A stretch of DNA of 64,000 nt. It comes from Polytrichum commune. Taxonomy: Eukaryota > Streptophyta > Polytrichopsida > Polytrichales > Polytrichaceae. Made by a program: the position numbers and the translations under genes. Location: the NCBI GenBank assembly GCA_950295325.1, contig OX485806.1, positions 7,504,001 to 7,568,000 on the forward strand. The letters are read 5' to 3'. This document shows positions 37,060 through 50,400 of this stretch, in pieces (position 1 is the first letter of the stretch; every line of letters begins with the position of its first letter). The notes beneath the pieces are model-generated. The model worked only from the letters and a program-made list of their open reading frames with translations. It did no database searches and was not told the DNA's origin.

Positions 37060-39470
37060 CCTCACTATTATAAAAGGAAATGTCCCAAAAACACACACTA
37101 CTAACTAGAAGTGAGAGGAAGAACCTTAAGTGCATCATGAACTTATTATTGCAATTGAAGGTGAGTGATGAAAACAATTCCAAAATTGAGCCAATAGATC
37201 CTTGTTCATTGGAAATGCAATTTCTCTCTTGTTGCTAAGGTACTCAAGTTGAAACTGGGAAGGATGATAGATAGCTTGGTTGCACATGTGACTCGGTTTA
37301 CCATTTGGCAAAGAGATCAATACTCTTCCATATATATCTTCTCAAAATTTGTTGCTTTGTTGATGGACTCAATTTTGAGAGTCAGTGTATGTTTGTTGGA
37401 AAAGAAACGTTTTAGACATGTAATCACAATCCACATATGTGAACTAGAGAGGAAGAGTTATTGTATACAAGTGTACCTATCATTCATCCAAGAGAAAATA
37501 TCTCAAAATAACTTGCAACCCAAAGATTCCTTTTTAGAGTTGATTTGACATTAGAATTAGCTTTTAAAACCCATATTGGTCTACTTGAAGTCATTAGAGA
37601 TGAATCAGCAACAAAGCTATAGGGAATGGGTTTTCATGTTGGAGGATGAGTGGTGCGATTATACATGATTTTACACAGTCATTTGGTGCAAAATAATACA
37701 TGTTCATTTAGCCACCACCTTGATGATATCTGGATTAGTCACCTTTGCAAAGTCAAACTATACCCAACATTCTCCATAACTAGGACTGCTATCCACCTTG
37801 ATTTTGTGACACTCTTGATTTTTGTGGGCGAGTGAGCAAATTGGGAGGCAACATGTGATTGTGAGTTGCTGACCAACTTGTATTGTGGGTATTTTATAAT
37901 GAAAAGCTAGTTCGACAATATTTTATCTTACATGTGACCACTTTAGAGACATGACACAATCAATATTGGCATTAAACTTGGTTTCATTGGCAAATGGCCA
38001 ATGTAAAATCCGCTAATGATGTCGTCCACTTACACAACATTGAACAATGAGAGAGTTCCCCCCTTTAACACCATATTTATTTCAAAGCCTAGATCAACAC
38101 CTTCCTTGACTTTGATTTTAATGATTTCAAATTCTTTGGTCTTGATTCGCAATTGCTAACGTACTCAACCTTCTAATGCTTTGAATCCATCAGCTAAATG
38201 TTTTCACAAGAATGGAGGTGTCCACATTAGCCTCATCCACCTTAAGTGGATTTTTTTCCCTTTAAATGTTTCGAGGGAAGCCTCGCTATTCTACTTAGTA
38301 CGATCACCAAGGACAAAGTTTTACATAAGGTATAGTGTTGGTAACTTCACTTATTACCTCCGTAGTATGAGTACATTAGATTGTGTTCTAAAAGCTAAGA
38401 GGTGGCCTCCAAGTCAAAGTTTGTGTCCACCATACTCTTAGAAAATGTGTTATTTGAATAAACCATGATGTGTTCTTGACGACTTTCCTAAAATGTAGAC
38501 TATGGAAAAATGGTTCAAGGAAAACTAACTTGACCACAAATTAGTTGTGAATTTTTTGTATTTTGAACAGAAAAAAGAAATTGTAATAAAATAACACCAA
38601 GCTCATATAAACTATGTTATATATCTCTACATTTTGATACATTCACAATTAATGAGCATCTTGACTTTCAAAGGTGCACAAGCTCTCATATGTATCAACG
38701 TCCTACTTAATGGTTATGCTCATCACCGAACAATTTGTTTCGTGTTCTTGGCTATCAAAGTGAAAGTAAGAGAAATACAATATTACATTGTTTGCTTATC
38801 CATTCGATTTCCACAAAACTCCTTAATATCATGAATCATCGATGAATATGCTCATGTTTTGATGAATTTTGATATTATCATCAAATATGGCTTCATCTCT
38901 TTAAGAATTGTTGTTTGTATGGTAATCTTAAGGTTTTAGAAGGAAAAAATAAGATTTCTAATGTCTTTCAAAAGGAAACTATTTTTTAACATGTGCATTA
39001 CATGCTCATCCACTTTAACCCTTAAAGGACGAGGGGTCTCAATATACGACCATGCACAGAATCTATACGACCTTCACCAAGTTCATAAATCACATTTTAT
39101 TCATTTATTTTGTTTGAAATCTTCTTATGTGCGTTGTCTTATGTCAAGGAGAAAACAAAAATATACTCTTACTAGACATGGATGATCAAAATACAATGTA
39201 TGTACTTGCATCCAAGGACATTTGAAGCATGTATTTCAGTTTAATTCTTCGACAACATCAAAGCATCGAACTTATTCAAATAATGTACTCTACATATAAG
39301 TTGACTTTAGAATAGGGTCTCTTTTGACATGAGTAGCTAAAAATGAAAGCATGTAGCTCAAGTGTGTTATTCCTTGCTTGGAGAAGCCCAATCCGGGCCT
39401 CCTAGTTACTCAGGGGTTAAGGTAGACCTGCCTTCAATGGCTATTTTGCTCTATGGACCCACCTCTGCAA
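37060..39470. other. AT-rich spacer, no gene recognised
   Basis: Only short frames without recognisable domains. The sequence is probably old transposon debris. Confidence 0.4.
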
Positions 39471-39479
39471 GATGATTAC

Positions 39480-39780
39480 CAAATCCAAATTACACATGCG
39501 ACCATTTTGCCACATATTAAGTTTTGGGAGCTCGTATGAAACACCTCACTCATTGTCAAATTGAAGATTCTTGTGCTCATCAAGTGGTCATGTAGGACCC
39601 CCCCCCCCCAAATTCATGTTGACTGTTGAACCCTAACATGGTTAGCATATTCATGGACATGCAGTCCATCTCTATTTTCAACACATAACATGCAGTGTCC
39701 GTTCTTAGATCCACACCTAACCACATACCACTCGAACGTAGGTGTGTATACCACATCGTTGTTGTGTCCGATTTAGGCAT
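39480..39780 (+). repeat. Dispersed repeat family R1, copy 2 (diverged)
   Basis: It shares GGGAGCTCGTATGAAAC.CCT.ACTCATTGTCAAA with copy 1 (23740-24140), and GTGTCCGTTCTTAGA.CC and ACCACTCGAACGTAGGTGT with copy 3 (60600-60690). It holds a poly-C run at 39599-39609. Confidence 0.55.
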
Positions 39781-41770
39781 GTCCCGCCGCGTACTTGAAG
39801 ACGAAGGAGCCTAGCATCTACCATTCGACAAGTCTACACGTGATGCCTCGAGTGACACCCTAAATCACGATGGAAAGCACTTCGGGATTGGCCCATTCTT
39901 TTATTCCGGCCATAGGGGCGGCAACTAGAAGGTGGGTGCCGACTGCCGACCAATAATGTATCGATGCCTTACTCCACCTTTAAGTGCGCTCGGGGTTCGT
40001 GGCGTCCCATCCATCGTGGATGAAGGGGGGCTCTATTCGAAACAAGTCTTCTATAAGGTTGAGGGCTGATCTATTCCAGTTAGAGTTCACTAGACTAATT
40101 CGGGGTTTCTGATGTCATTTTTGGAAGTCAACTTGGTTCTGAAATAGTTGGTTTTGTGTTATACAATAGTTTGTTATGTTTCCACCTTGTTGACAGGTGA
40201 GTTTACGAGGACACCACGAACCCTTGGCTCTTTAGGTGGTTAATGTGCTTTTGAAGCAAATGTGATTGTCTGGTCACATGTAGGTAGACGGGTGCCTCTT
40301 TTGCTTGTGGGGTGGTGATGTGAGCTACTTAGGCGGTAAGTACAAGAGGCACCGAGTTTGTGTCTACGTTTAATTGAGTGAGGGCATGTTTACAGTAGTG
40401 ACCATGGACCATGACCACAACTTTTTCAATTTCATCAATTGGTTAAGGAAATGAGTGGCGGCCCCACTTCATTTTAAACAAGGTCGCAAAAAGTAAGAGT
40501 GATCGTGTAAAAAAAAAAAATCTATATCTCTATATATATGGACAAGAAAGTGACATGCACCATGAGTGAATAATCTTTGGTGGTCACATGGGTTTAGTGA
40601 CGAGAGAACCTCATTAAGATTTCTCAACAACAAATGAAAGTGAACAAGCCAAGGAAATCAAACTTTTGGGTTTTTTGATTTTTAAGTTCATTTAAACAAC
40701 ACACTATGTCATGGTCTAAGTCCATTTTACACAATATAATGTGACCAAGACTTCTAGAACATTAATGATGATTACTCGTGGACTTGACTTTGGATCTCCA
40801 CTTATAACCACCAAGACTTGTAAATCAATTTTCTCTCACATCTCTTGGTCACATGTATAAAACGGCCATGAATGTGGATAGTGTCGTTATTTAAGATTGT
40901 CATAAGGTAGAGCAGGCCTAAGAGACAACTTAGGCTCACTTACCTTATGAATCCCTTATGAAAAGGATGATCACAATGAAACACATACACTTATGATGTG
41001 GTCAATTAAAACACGACCGATCAAAATTGCTAGATTTTCATTTGATAGGAATGCAAATTTGTGAAGATAGAGTTGCAATTGATAAAATGTTGAGTGCACT
41101 TACAGTAGATGGTCGAAAGCACTAACTTTCCAAAATGACATGGCATTACATTGGTTGTTTGGCTTGAGAACATGTTAGATTTAAGAAGTACTTGTCAAAT
41201 TACAACTTGGTGTGAGTCATGTGTTGACTTAAGTTGCAACTCGGAATTTACTATACGTTCTTGCATCAATTGACCTTGACTTTTGACCCATCATCATCAA
41301 AGTTAGAATTTAAAGCAAGATCGGTCTTCTTTGTAAATCACACCACTATGGGATTGATACATTATAAGGTAGAAGTGCTTGTCACGGTCGCTTGAGCATT
41401 ACGTTCCCTTATCCAACCCAAACAAACTATCCAATATTTTATTTGGATTAGAAACTACGTTGCATGTACAATGAAATGACAATCGCATGAATCAAAATAT
41501 ATATCGATCTTATATAAATGTTCATAATCATTAACCTCGTCTGACCTTTTCCAAGTTACATAGAATGTCCCTCAAAGTGAACAATGTTGATCATTGTCAT
41601 TGTCATCTCCTTCAATCAATGAGCCACGTTTCTTAGACTTGTACGATCAATGGTCATGGTGAAGTACATTGTTGTCCATTTTGTAGTATTATAGGTGTTA
41701 GAATTGGGTCACTGATGGAAATTGACGTTGTCTACCTTAATATCCTACATTTATAGTTTGTCACTTTTGA
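39781..41770. other. Spacer, locally GC-richer at 39780-40130
   Basis: The GC-richer part has many stops in all frames and no recognised domain. It may be a relic of a different transposon. The rest is AT-rich and featureless. Confidence 0.35.
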
Positions 41771-41777
41771 GTGTAAA

Positions 41778-42070
41778 TTACAATTGATATTTGATGGCAT
41801 CTCGAGCATTGTGATCGTCACATAGTATGTTAGGGTCTTTTCCATTGTTATATAATTTAGTGGATGTGTAAGCTCTACGTGATTCATGTGCGAATTCACT
41901 GGCAATAAATTGTGTGTTGTATCTGATGTAGGCTACCACACTTTGCCACTCTAGATAATTAGTTGGTTTGACACCAACATAATGTATTTCAAGTCCCATA
42001 AGCCTTTGGGCTTCTTGGAATTTGAAATCAATTTCGTATCATTTCATTTCATTGGACCACTGGCCTTGGA
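41778..42070 (-). pseudogene. Coding relic of unknown family, related to 17690-17830
   Basis: The minus-strand frame reads ..YEIDFKFQEAQRLMGLEIHY and PTNYLEWQSVVAYIRYNTQF, ending at 41778. The 17.7-kb fragment reads ..EKPKGIWGISFMKMVANRLI and LEWRSAIASVRY. The shared pattern is (E)x-P/Q-K/R-x-hG-I-x-hh-V-x-N-LEW-S-A-R-Y. DNA-level similarity is also visible. Two copies suggest a transposon protein; I cannot assign it. Confidence 0.45.
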
Positions 42071-42529
42071 GTGCCATCACAATGTGACAAAATTCTCAAA
42101 TAAATGTATTCTCTCTTGAACCAAATTGTATGAAACGATGTTCTTAATTAGGACAAATGTTTGCCTTACATTGATACATTTCGATTTGTGATGATATACT
42201 TGACCACGATATAAAATTTTCTACTATGAGTACTACTAGAAGCAATCACCAGGCTACCGTAATGGACTTAAAAGCCCTTAATTAGTAAAGTCCATGACAT
42301 TTGAGACAAATCAGCCACAAATCTATAGGGGGCAAAGTTGTTATCTTTGGGTGGATGAGAGGTACGTTTTGTATGCACTAATGCACTCTCTCCCCAATTC
42401 ACGTAATGGATGTGATAGGAATAACTAAATGTAACTCACATTTATACCGAATGAGCTAAGTCATCAAAGGCTTGGTGAATCTCAAGGTCAAGGTAACACA
42501 TGAGATTAATACCATCTCCTCCTCCCAAA

Positions 42530-42865
42530 ACTACACTAAAAAGGATATTTAGTGTTTGACTATATTTAATGTTGTCACTACCCTACCATGCTCAACACGA
42601 ATTTTCAATTCCTTGACAATTAGTGTTACACATAAATGTGTTGCTACCTTCTCTACTGCCACCTCCCTTTCTATGAACTCATTAATTTTTGTTTTCATAT
42701 CCTTATTAACACTAAATTCAAACATCTAACTTCCACATATTACCATAGTTGATATTTAGTGTTTGACTTTACATTTAATGTTACTTACTTTCATAGGGTT
42801 ATTGACATTTAGTGTATGCGCTTGTATTTAGTGTATCAAACACTAAATATCATTTTTAGTGTAGT
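42530..42865. mobile_element. MITE, 336 bp, with 30-bp terminal inverted repeats
   Basis: The ends 42530-42559 and the reverse complement of 42836-42865 match at 29 of 30 positions and begin ACTACACTAAAAA. The motif ATTTAGTGT or its complement ACACTAAAT recurs several times inside the element as well as in the ends. No frame of useful length. The superfamily is uncertain; the CACTAAA stretch near the tip is reminiscent of CACTA elements but is not at the very end. Confidence 0.8.
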
Positions 42866-43057
42866 GGTTGATTTTTATCTCAATCAGTAAGTTCTCTTAT
42901 TACCGCAATATCATGACGATTTGGTAATTATTTATATTATTTTGGGACGTGTTGGGAGTTTTGGGAAAAAAATGTCATTAATTCTTTATTTTCTTTTGGT
43001 AAAGGAAAAGAAGATAATTTCTTGTGGTATCCCATTTGTCAAGATTGAATACTCGTA

Positions 43058-43817
43058 GGGGCCATTCACGGTTGGGGTACTACTTTTGGGACAAAGGACT
43101 TAAGGACTTTGTCGCTTTGATCTTGGTTTTTATCATGATTTACTATTATTTGATCAATAAAATTTACATAAATAAGTAGATAGTTCATAAGATTTATCAA
43201 GAAAGATTTTTATTATTATTTAATAATCACCCTAAACCCTAAACCCTAAACCCTAGGCCACATCAGTGGCATTTTTTTGCTATTTAGGTGTGCATTGGTG
43301 GTCAATTATTTCCTGTTATGTATCTTGGTACCTTGGTAAAAGTGTCATGTGTCCATTCATATAAATGTTTTTGTCCAATTCTAATACTAGACGTTCCTTT
43401 TACGTGTGGCCGTGAGTATATGTATATTTGGACATGTTTGGTGCCACATGTAAAGTTGGGCAATTGCTATTCAATACATATTTGGTTCTATTGGTACACA
43501 CTTGAACGATAATTGTGAGGAAAAAAATTGGGATCATTTCAATTAATTCTTGTTGTCCTTTTCGTTCCTTGATCCTAAGGTCAGGAAGTAAGACAACACT
43601 CCTGAATGTCTTGTAAGGAATCAAATGGATATCATAGATGACCCTATTACTTCTAAATTAACTTTGTCGTTGTACTCAATATGGAGGATGAAATGTAGGT
43701 ATGATCCAAAATATGCTCCACAATACAAATCCAATTATACCAAGCATGTGAAGTTATCAAAAAAGGTCCTTAAACCGTTAGACACCCAAAAGTAGTACCC
43801 CAACCGTGAATGGCCCC
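43058..43817. mobile_element. 760-bp element with perfect 33-bp terminal inverted repeats
   Basis: 43058-43090 and the reverse complement of 43785-43817 are identical over 33 bp, beginning GGGGCCATTCACGGTTGGGG. Weaker pairing continues inward (TTAAGGAC on both sides). The interior has no transposase-like frame, so it is non-autonomous. It contains the telomere-type repeat at 43229-43255. Perfect ends suggest recent movement; no clear target duplication was found. Confidence 0.85.
43229..43255. repeat. Interstitial telomere-type repeat (CCCTAAA)n
   Basis: Three and a half perfect CCCTAAA units, ending CCCTAGG. This is the Arabidopsis-type plant telomere unit and supports a plant origin. It lies inside the inverted-repeat element at 43058-43817, not at a chromosome end. 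Confidence 0.95.
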
Positions 43818-44559
43818 CATAAATAAGTAAATAACGTGACAATTTTTTGCCAAAACCACTTTGGAACTATAGTGATTATGATCTTTGTAATTCTAGACAA
43901 TCATTTAAGATATGGCATACTAAAAATGGTATGTAATTATACAACCGGTACTTGGGTTTTCCTAAAACTCATAGTGGTGCATGAGTCTTCATATTTGGGC
44001 ATAATCGCCCTAGTATCAATATGGGTTAGAATGGTACTGACCAAAATACTAACTCATGCATCCAAAAATCTTCTAACTTGACGTATCCATCATATATCAT
44101 ATGTTTGTTATTAGTACATTAAGTTTGAAACTCGCATATAGGTTATTTGCTACCAGTATTGATGTGTGATTATCGACACCGTGCATTGACTTATTTACTA
44201 CATGGACATTGATTCATACAACTCCAACATGTGTGAACACGCTGCTCAAGACACAAGGATTTATTGTGTAATACAAGCCAAAATGGGTGCACTCACCTTA
44301 ACAACCTTGTTTTTCCATAGAAGAAGAAGAATAATGTTGGTCTCCGAAGGAGGCCAGAGTGAATAAAGTGTTTGTTTGTAAAACATCCTTGGCTACGTCC
44401 CAAAGGACATTGACTTTGGGTGTAGAACTAGTTCACCCTTTGTAGGGAGTAGATTGCCTTTCCATATTACATGATGATTCCACTTGAATGCATGTATTTA
44501 TTAAAGAAGAGTGACCATATAAGGGTCGCTTTACACATGAGCCAAAGACCTTGACATGT

Positions 44560-44880
44560 AATTGTGAGGACCCTTGATTCTCATCCAAAGGTCGTATCAT
44601 TGACGTGGTTTGTTGAAATATGCATAAGACCTACCTCTTGGAGATGGACATGATGCAGATTCCAATAGACCATGAAACATTGTTTACAATTCGCGATGTA
44701 GGAATACCATGTAGACTTTTCATCCATGATAATTTCTTTGGACCCTTGGACCATCTTGTAGTGTGAAGTGAACTTGGACGGTCTTTGCCTTTTCGACCGA
44801 TGAAAGGTTTTAGAATACAATGGTCACGAGCCTTCAATCTCATGTTTGAAGTGGCCCAAAGGCCCACGTAACTCATTGAG
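44560..44880 (+). repeat. Dispersed repeat family R3, copy 2
   Basis: It aligns with 57830-58330 in the same orientation. Shared blocks: GACC(T/A)ACCTCTTGGAG versus ACCACCTCTTTGAGG, GATGCA.A.TTC..TAGA.CAT, CATGTAG.CTT..TCATCCAT, CCTTGG.CC, AGTG..AAGTGAA and ATGA.AGGTTTTAGA. It is non-coding. Confidence 0.65.
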
Positions 44881-46360
44881 TTGGATGTTCAAATCCACAC
44901 GGCAAGGGAATCGGAATTCATATGAACACTTCCCAATATAAGTTTGGGGATGTGGACCTATCTTTTGAAGGTCTAAGTCCTTGAGAAAATGATTGATACA
45001 TGAAAGAAATAAATGAATGTAGACCGAGTCTTTGTCAAAATGAGTTGGTTCATGCTAAATGTGCACATTCAATGTAGTAGAACACGGCTCTATGATGCGT
45101 TTTTGAAATATGAGTAGTCACATTTAATATTGAATAATGTTAGCAAACTAAACATGGCCACATTGCTACGTCGGGTTCACCCCAACACCTAAATAGATAA
45201 TTATGTAAACGTAGAAGCAAACCAAAATAGTTAGAAACACATATATAACATCCATAAATCCCGAAATAAAAGAGAAAAATTAAATAAATAAATGGTCCCA
45301 ATAATATACTAATTTGAACACCGAGCAACCATGGTTGACCACTACATGCATTGAGAAAACCCAAGAAAACCCATCGAATCTAAATCCAGTTCGTAGGAGT
45401 GTCATTCCAATTTACATTAACTATACCTAAGGATGAGTTCACATTAGGGTTAGGGTTGAAGAAACCAGGGGTTCAAAACGCCCCTTAGTAAATCTTACTT
45501 TGGACTCAAGCTCCATTTTAGTTTCTCAAATAGAAGGGATCAGTTTCTTGAGTCGGGACCGACAAAATTTGGTGGGAAGTGGTGTAATATTAGCACCACT
45601 TCATGTTCTCATGAATTGAACTCAAATCCTAGTGTAATCTCTTTGGGTTTCAAATTTCACTTTCAACCAGTAGGAGTTGCTCGAGTTTGGAGTTTCTTCG
45701 GTTTTGTACCCTAGTGGGCCTACCCTACATAAATACCACCACGAGTTTAATATGAGTCGGATAAGATTGAATAAGAGTAACGTACTTGGTTTGTCACCTC
45801 AATGATCAATTTGGAATATCCATTCCAAAGTTAAGGTGTAGAGTTGTTTATTTTGAATTTGTACATGTAAGATCAATGCGAACTCCGTAAAAAAAGAAAA
45901 ATCCCTAAAATGTTGACAATGCGATTCGTGTCCATCTAACCATGATACAAATTTGTAGGTGTTGAATTGAAGAAATTGACATTGATATACAATATCCATT
46001 ATGATTCGTATCTGGTCACTCATTGAAGAGCCAAAAGGGGTTATAAGACCTGGTCACAATATCATCCACATTTCTCAGATTATATCCATGCGCTGATCAA
46101 TGTATGATTGGTAACCTACATATGAACAACTTGTCGCTCATGTGGCTCATCATCCAGTCTCCTCTTGCCGGTTATAAACTTGGTGAATGTAGCCCTCTCC
46201 CAATAGCGTGTTTTAGAGGTGCTGCCCTTATTGATGAATTAAGAATTTAATTAGTTAATTGAAAATTTAATTAGTTAACTAATTAATCGATCTAAGTCCA
46301 CTTTGTGAGATAATCATGCTAGGTTGGTAATAACCCACGGAATGCAGCAAACTGGGTAAG
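44881..46360. other. AT-rich spacer, no gene recognised
   Basis: Nothing domain-like. A short direct repeat AATTTAATTAGTTAA occurs twice near 46245-46280. Confidence 0.4.
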
Positions 46361-46470
46361 GTTGGACCGGTCTCACCGAGCCAGCCGGTGATGGGATTCG
46401 GACACCCGATCCAGCCGGTGACGGTCTGGAGCACCGAGCCGGAGGCGACCGGCTATGGGAGGTAAGTACC
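46361..46470. other. GC-rich patch with CCAGCCGGTGA repeats
   Basis: CAGCCGGTGA occurs twice (about 46382 and 46412), with further CCGG steps, in otherwise AT-rich DNA about 1.1 kb upstream of the first ACBP start. It ends TACCCTAGATCTGGGCGAC. A comparable CCGG-rich patch ending TACCCTAGATCTGAGGCTC lies at 53155-53315, about the same distance upstream of the second ACBP. Function unknown. Confidence 0.45.
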
Positions 46471-47039
46471 CTAGATCTGGGCGACCTCCTTCATCGTCAT
46501 CCTTCTTCGTACGCAGCATTTGTTGAAGCTTTTGTTGCTCATATATATATTCTTTGGGTGTAGAATTTTGGTTTTGATGGTTCTCGTGATGCAATCGGGG
46601 CCCGGTGTGCATGTCCACAGCGTGAAAAGAACGCTGGTTCGGTCAACAATTCGCTCAAAATCGTCGCATCTCAGTGGCTAGGGTTGTAAACTTCACTTGC
46701 ACAATATTCACTCACACTTCATTTTGGTTGTGTCCGTAAGTACTCCATTTTGCAAGTAAGGATATCGAATCACACCGTGTGTTTTTATACTGGTAGCCGC
46801 AGAGGTTGCCAGGAGAGTTTACTATTTTATAGTTTGTGGCCATCGAGTTAAGTTCGGTTGAATGATCGCGCAACACGATTAGTTGGCTCTCAGTTGAGTC
46901 TGCCAGAGTTTGCAAAATTTACTGTGACGTACGTACTTACTGGTCTCCTTGTTTTTCGTCCGTTGACGACGATTCCCGTCACTGGATTTTTAACGTTTCG
47001 TGAGGAATTTTACTTACCTACACCACCTACTACCTAAAC

Positions 47040-47474
47040 TTCGTTTCTACTGCAGTGGAGACGTAGAGGAGGACGTGTTGGATTAGCCTCAGGGTTTGGA
47101 ATTGCACCTTGTGTATTTCTGGGAGTCCGGTTTCAAGTAGGATTCTAAGAGCGAGTGGAGTGATAGGTTTGAGGATGCCAGCGAAGAGCAAGGGTAAAGA
47201 AGCGTTAAAGGCTACTAAGGCCAGAGGTGTCCGGCTTTATTGAATGCTCTTATTCTGTGGTCGCTTCTTCCAGTGGTGAGCAGGTGAACAAGAAGAGCAA
47301 AGGATTCCTCGTCGCTGTTGTGTAAGGTTGCCAAAGTGTGACAGATCGCCACAGACGTTTCGTTACAGGAAATCGTCAAGAGTCACGAACTTTTAGAGGA
47401 ACGAGGCCATTTCTCTAAGTATTCGGATTCGGTTCTAGGACTATAGTGGTTTGTGTTTGTGTGTTGCAGCAGTC
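47040..47474 (+). promoter_or_regulatory. Probable promoter/5' leader of ACBP gene A
   Basis: This is the less AT-rich region before the start codon. TTTGTGTTTGTGTGTTGCAG at 47450-47469 is a good 3' splice site just before the ATG (47475), so a leader intron is likely. A possible donor is AGAGCAAG|GGTAAAG near 47190. No TATA box is convincing near the leader. Confidence 0.4.
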
Positions 47475-50400
47475 ATGGCGGACTGGCAGGAAATTGTGCA
47501 GACTGTCATTATAGGTATAGTCTTCGCGTACATGGTGACGAAGCTCTATTCGCTCATCGCCTCCTTCCGTGATGAGAATTTACGAGTGGAGCGCGGCGTG
47601 ACTACTTCACTTCTAGCGACCTCCGATACCGAGGAACTTGCTCCTGCAGATGAGCAAAATGTTCCTCTCTCTACTCCTGCTGAGGAGGAATTAGAGGCTG
47701 ATGGAGAAGATGAACAAGAAGATGAGGGTCGTGTTAGAGACTCGTCTTCCTCTGACTCTGAAGCAGAAGATGACACTCAGCAACCGGAAGACATTCATAG
47801 CACTGATGAAGCAGCTCTTCCCGAAGTTGCATCTGAGGAGAAAGACGAGGATGTAGTAGTAAAGGAAGAAGAAGCATCTAAGGATGTCGAGACAGATGCG
47901 GCGAAAGGTGATTCAGTTGATAGGGTTACTTCTCTCGGCGAGCACTCCTTGAAAGCATTGGTATGCTATCTTACCTACCTACCTATCTATGGCATCCATC
48001 ATATCCTGTGACATATCGTGGACTACTTTGAATAAGCAACATTTCTGTTATGTGCATTTGAATCATAAAAACATAAACATCATCATCCTTTTTGTTTGTT
48101 TAATTTCGATATGCATGGGTTGCGCTGCTCTGGCACTTCTTGCGGAATAGGTAGGTAGAGAGTGTAAACCCGATGGGAACGTCATTGCGGGATATAAATA
48201 GGGTTACAACCTCTTTAGTCCCGTGCCATTGATTTTGCTTGATATTGTGTCATTGATTGGGATGTGATATTTCAGCCAACAACTTATTTTTAATTCCTGT
48301 TGAATGGTTCCTGTTGTTGGTATGGTCACAGAGATCTGATGACCCCTGATCAGCGAGTGGAGAGCCATATCATCAAAGAGTCCTCTCGCAAGTGCAGGGT
48401 TCTTTAGATCTATATCGTAGGATAGATAGCGCAGCGGACAAGTCTGTTATTTTAGGTTTTCTACGGAATAGGTCGGACGGTCTCTCTTCTATATGGAGGG
48501 TGCAGCAGATTTGGAGGGGCACGTGTAGGGTGTGTCCCTTGCAACGCATAAGTATTGCAGCTCAAGAGTCACCGCTAGTCTTGGTTTGAGTATATGAATA
48601 AGGGGGGTACGTTTACTGAAAAGTGCATTGAAGTGCTTTCAGAAGAAGTTCGTGCTGCTCTGGTTGTTCAGGAAGTTGAGCATGTTGTATGAAGCGGAAA
48701 TTCTCAGCTAATAAGACCTGTCCTTGGAATTTGATGTTTCATCAGTACTTTCTTATTGGGTGCGTTCAGAGACAAGTTTGAGAATGTTCTTCTTGGGTTT
48801 TATCCTAAAATGCATGGCCGTGCTAATGATTGGAAGTATCTTCTGTGATCTACTTGTGAAGTTTACAGTGCGTTATTTTCCTAGGGAGTTGGTTTTTTTA
48901 TCTCCTTGAGCACATTGCTGATGCTTTGCATTGAAACACAACTAGATGCAGAATCTGTAGGTTTGTGTTTGCTTGTATGAGCTGATGTAAACATCAGATC
49001 TCCACACACAAAACATACTAAGGTAGGAAGATTGTGGGTACCAGGCAGGATGATTATTGGTTCCTCTGTTGTGTGCGTTGACAAACTTTGAGTTTGCTCC
49101 TCATTCTTGCTTTAGTAGGTGTGGAACATGCAGCTTAGGTGGGGATTGAAACGTAGATGTACACCGACATTGCCTTTTTAGGGTTTGCATTGTGTTAAAG
49201 ACATAATGGACGATGCAGTCATAGATGATACTGCTCAAGATGAATTTTGAATGTCATGTCAACTGGTTGTTCCTAGCGCAGTCCTACAGTAGTGCTGTTG
49301 ATATTTATGAGTGATGTCTAAACACTTCTTTTGATTGCCTGCTGGATCCATCCAGAATGAGCACAAGGTTCTGCACCTCAGACAATCGCCTTGTTGTATT
49401 TCTCATGTGTTGATCACATATTGACAAGCAAGTTTAATACCTACAACCTTTGACACAATGGATCAATTGAACTATGGTTGCAGACACTAAGGTTTTGTAG
49501 GTCACTATTTGTTTGTTGTGGTATCCTGAAGGTGGTGTGTTCTGTTTCCCAGGCTACAGAAGCTGGCGGGGATGAAACAAAAGAATATGAGGAGGGAAAT
49601 GAAACTGACGATTGGGAAGGTGTAGAAAGTACTGAATTAGAGGAACTTTTTGGTGCTGGCTCCACGTATGTTGCTTCCATGGTTACCCTACCTGGTGTCA
49701 AGCCCTCGAGTGAGGCAATGCTGCAGTTATATGCCTATTATAAAATAGCAACAGAAGGGCCATGCTCCACTTCTCAGCCATCGGCTTTTCAACCTACTGC
49801 GCGTGCCAAATGGTACCTCCCCTAACCAGCATGAAATGTTCAAGGAAAACTTTTCAGTATTTGAGTATCTCATTTGGCAGTTAGCCAGAAGGGTCTGGCA
49901 GACGAGGAATTCAAGAAATTTCTATCGATGGTTCAAATAAGAATAAGAATACTTGCCAGAAATTGCGGTCAGTTGTAACTTGCAATCTATCAGCATCCTG
50001 CAAGGGAGGTACTCATGTGAGTATGAAGTTTCTGTGGTTAAAGATTGTGGTTATACTCACTATGGGGTGGAATCTACCTGGACACTAAGAGGGGCATGAT
50101 TCTAAGCAGATATTAAATTTGTTTAGTGACATATATTACAGTTGCAGATGTTAAGAGATATTATAATGTGAAGGGGCCGTTGTGGTGGTGTATATTTGCA
50201 AGGAATGCGTGGCAGAAACTGGGAAACATGCCTCAAGAGGAGGCCATGCAAAATTATATAGGTATCTTGACATCAATCAATCCCACTTGGCACAAGAACT
50301 ACAAGCAGGTACAATGAGGACTAAGACTGATACTATCTGGGTTTAGGTTTTCATTTTAAACAGCACCTTGATTCAACGTTTCATTTTCTTTTCTCAACAG

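Noticed and set aside
43229-43255. Telomere repeat suggesting a chromosome end
   Set aside because: Only three and a half units, inside an inverted-repeat element and flanked by 20 kb of unique sequence on each side; it is interstitial.
47451-47474. Extension of ACBP-A upstream of MADWQ
   Set aside because: The extra codons run through a good 3' splice site, and gene B starts at the same MADWQ.
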